Positions 26,163-27,500 of a DNA stretch of 27,500 nucleotides are shown here, in pieces. The translations under genes and the position numbers were made by a program. The notes below the pieces were generated by a model, which was not told where the DNA came from, did no database searches, and saw nothing but the letters and a program-made list of their open reading frames with translations. Location: positions 1 through 27,500 of the forward strand of contig MCFG01000016.1 in NCBI GenBank assembly GCA_002104895.1. The letters are read 5' to 3'. Position 1 is the first letter of the stretch. Each line of letters starts with the position of its first letter. The DNA is from Anaeromyces robustus. Lineage: Eukaryota; Neocallimastigomycota; Neocallimastigomycetes; Neocallimastigales; Neocallimastigaceae.

Positions 26163-27500
26163 TTTTATTATTATATATTTGAATTTTTTTATTTCCTTTG
26201 TTTTGATATATATATATATAATAAAGAATTTCTTATTATTGATTGAGAATAATATTTAATTCTGGAATTTATTTAATATTTTCTATTTTATACAATTATT
26301 TTTAATTAATTTTCAATTGTTGGAAGAAATGATTATTATATATATAATAATATATTAAAAAAAATTAGTATATTATTATCAAAATAGTAAATTCTATTTT
26401 TTTATATATTGTTTTATTCTTATTATAAGTTTAATAAGAAAATATGGGTTTTTTAATATAATAAGAAGAATTATTTTTTTTAAAAAAAGAAGTATATATC
26501 GTCTTTATTTTATATATTATATTTCCTATTTATATTAATTTATTAATAAATTTTTAATATATACTTTTAAGATGAATATTAATATAAAACAAACTACAAT
26601 ATATTAAAACTATATTATATTATATATATTAATATATAAATTAAATATAATATATATATATAATATATATTTAAGTTTTTATATTAAATATTTAAATATT
26701 TAAATATAAGTTTAATAACAGAAATCTATATCTGACAATAAGACTTTTAATAATATTATATTTATTTATTATATTATTGTTAATATTATATATTTAAAAT
26801 ATACAGTAATTAACAACATTTGATATTAATATTGTATCTTTTTTAATTATACTTTATATAATTCTTTAAAATTTTTAAATATATCTTTATGATGTTATAT
26901 ATTATTATATTTCTATTTTAGTGCTTAATATTTTAAATTTAAACCCAACTTTTAAAAATTTCTAAAAAGTTCTTAGAATATTTAACGAATATTACTAATT
27001 TATATAAACTATTATATAACTTAAATATTATTTAATTTATTTTATTAATTATTAATATTACTATTATTGTTATTACTATTATTATGATAAACAATACCTT
27101 TATCGAGTTTCATATAAGTTTAGTTATTATGAATAAGATTAAAACCTGTTTAATCAATATAATAATTTCTTTTATTCTTTTTTTTTTTTAAAATGTATAA
27201 TTCAAAATCAATTTGAATATTTTTTATTAAAAAGTTTTTTATTTTAATTGTTATTAATTCCTTTTGAAAAATAAGCAATATTTATATTTTTTGGAATTTA
27301 TAATTTTATTTTGCAATAAAAAAAAACTTTTTATTTTTAATTCGTTTTTTAATTACTAAGAATTTTATTATTTTAAAATAATAATAAAAAATTTAATAAC
27401 TTTAAGAACAAAACAAAAATAAAGAAAAAAAAATTTTTTTTTCTCGAGAAATCAAATCATTTATATATGCGGAAATATATTAAAATAACAAATTTATATA
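26163..27500. other. A+T-rich region upstream of the TPR gene
   Basis: These 1.34 kb run to the window edge and should include the TPR gene promoter. They contain (AT)n stretches and a TTTCTCGAGAAA palindrome at 27440-27451 next to an A-run/T-run pair. I see no gene. Confidence 0.6.

Noticed and set aside
27440-27451. TTTCTCGAGAAA palindrome as a heat-shock element
   Set aside because: The spacing does not fit the nTTCnnGAAn rule, and one short palindrome at the window edge cannot be interpreted.

Overview
The window looks like nuclear DNA of an anaerobic gut fungus (Neocallimastigomycota, the Piromyces/Neocallimastix/Anaeromyces kind). The reasons are: extremely A+T-rich spacers full of homopolymers and (AAT)n/(AAAT)n arrays; short A+T-rich introns with GTAA/GTAT donors and TAG/AAG acceptors; Asn/Lys-rich proteins with poly-Gln/Asn runs; a secreted CotH-family protein and a multi-hevein chitin-binding protein, both frequent in these fungi; and two genes of cilium/centriole type, expected where there are flagellated zoospores. 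The lineage is an inference from these traits.

Layout. Seven protein genes were assembled by joining exons by eye at phase-compatible splice sites. (1) 2903..101, minus: a CEP95-like coiled-coil protein of six exons, the last two less certain. (2) 6288..3642, minus: a seven-bladed WD40 protein of the WDR25/PRP17 family, seven exons, 545 residues. (3) 9809..12358, plus: a secreted CotH-kinase-fold protein, three exons, 592 residues. (4) 14393..16225, plus: an intronless 610-residue secreted protein with an sPLA2-like cysteine module and four hevein-type chitin-binding domains. (5) 18391..16858, minus: CYB5D1, five exons including a 41-nt last exon, 288 residues. (6) 21026..19528, minus: a small basic protein, three exons, 172 residues. 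(7) 26162..22378, minus: two large open frames that join through one 542-nt intron into a 1080-residue TPR plus helical-repeat protein whose large C-terminal part I do not recognise.

How the genes relate. There is no operon logic. Genes 1 and 5 point to the flagellar/centriolar apparatus, 3 and 4 to the cell surface or secretome, 2 to the nucleus and probably splicing, 6 probably to the nucleus or nucleolus, and 7 to chaperone or scaffold work. Genes 2 and 3 are divergent over a 3.5-kb spacer, and genes 4 and 5 are convergent.

The best candidates for something undescribed are the sPLA2-like/hevein fusion, in which the usual catalytic His position is Leu, and the TPR plus unknown-domain protein. 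The spacers and introns hold several tandem-repeat structures: a 49/49/39/39/39-spaced minisatellite, a perfect 32-bp duplication, 35-bp repeats, and long (AAT)n/(AAAT)n arrays. I saw no rRNA, tRNA, CRISPR array or transposase gene.
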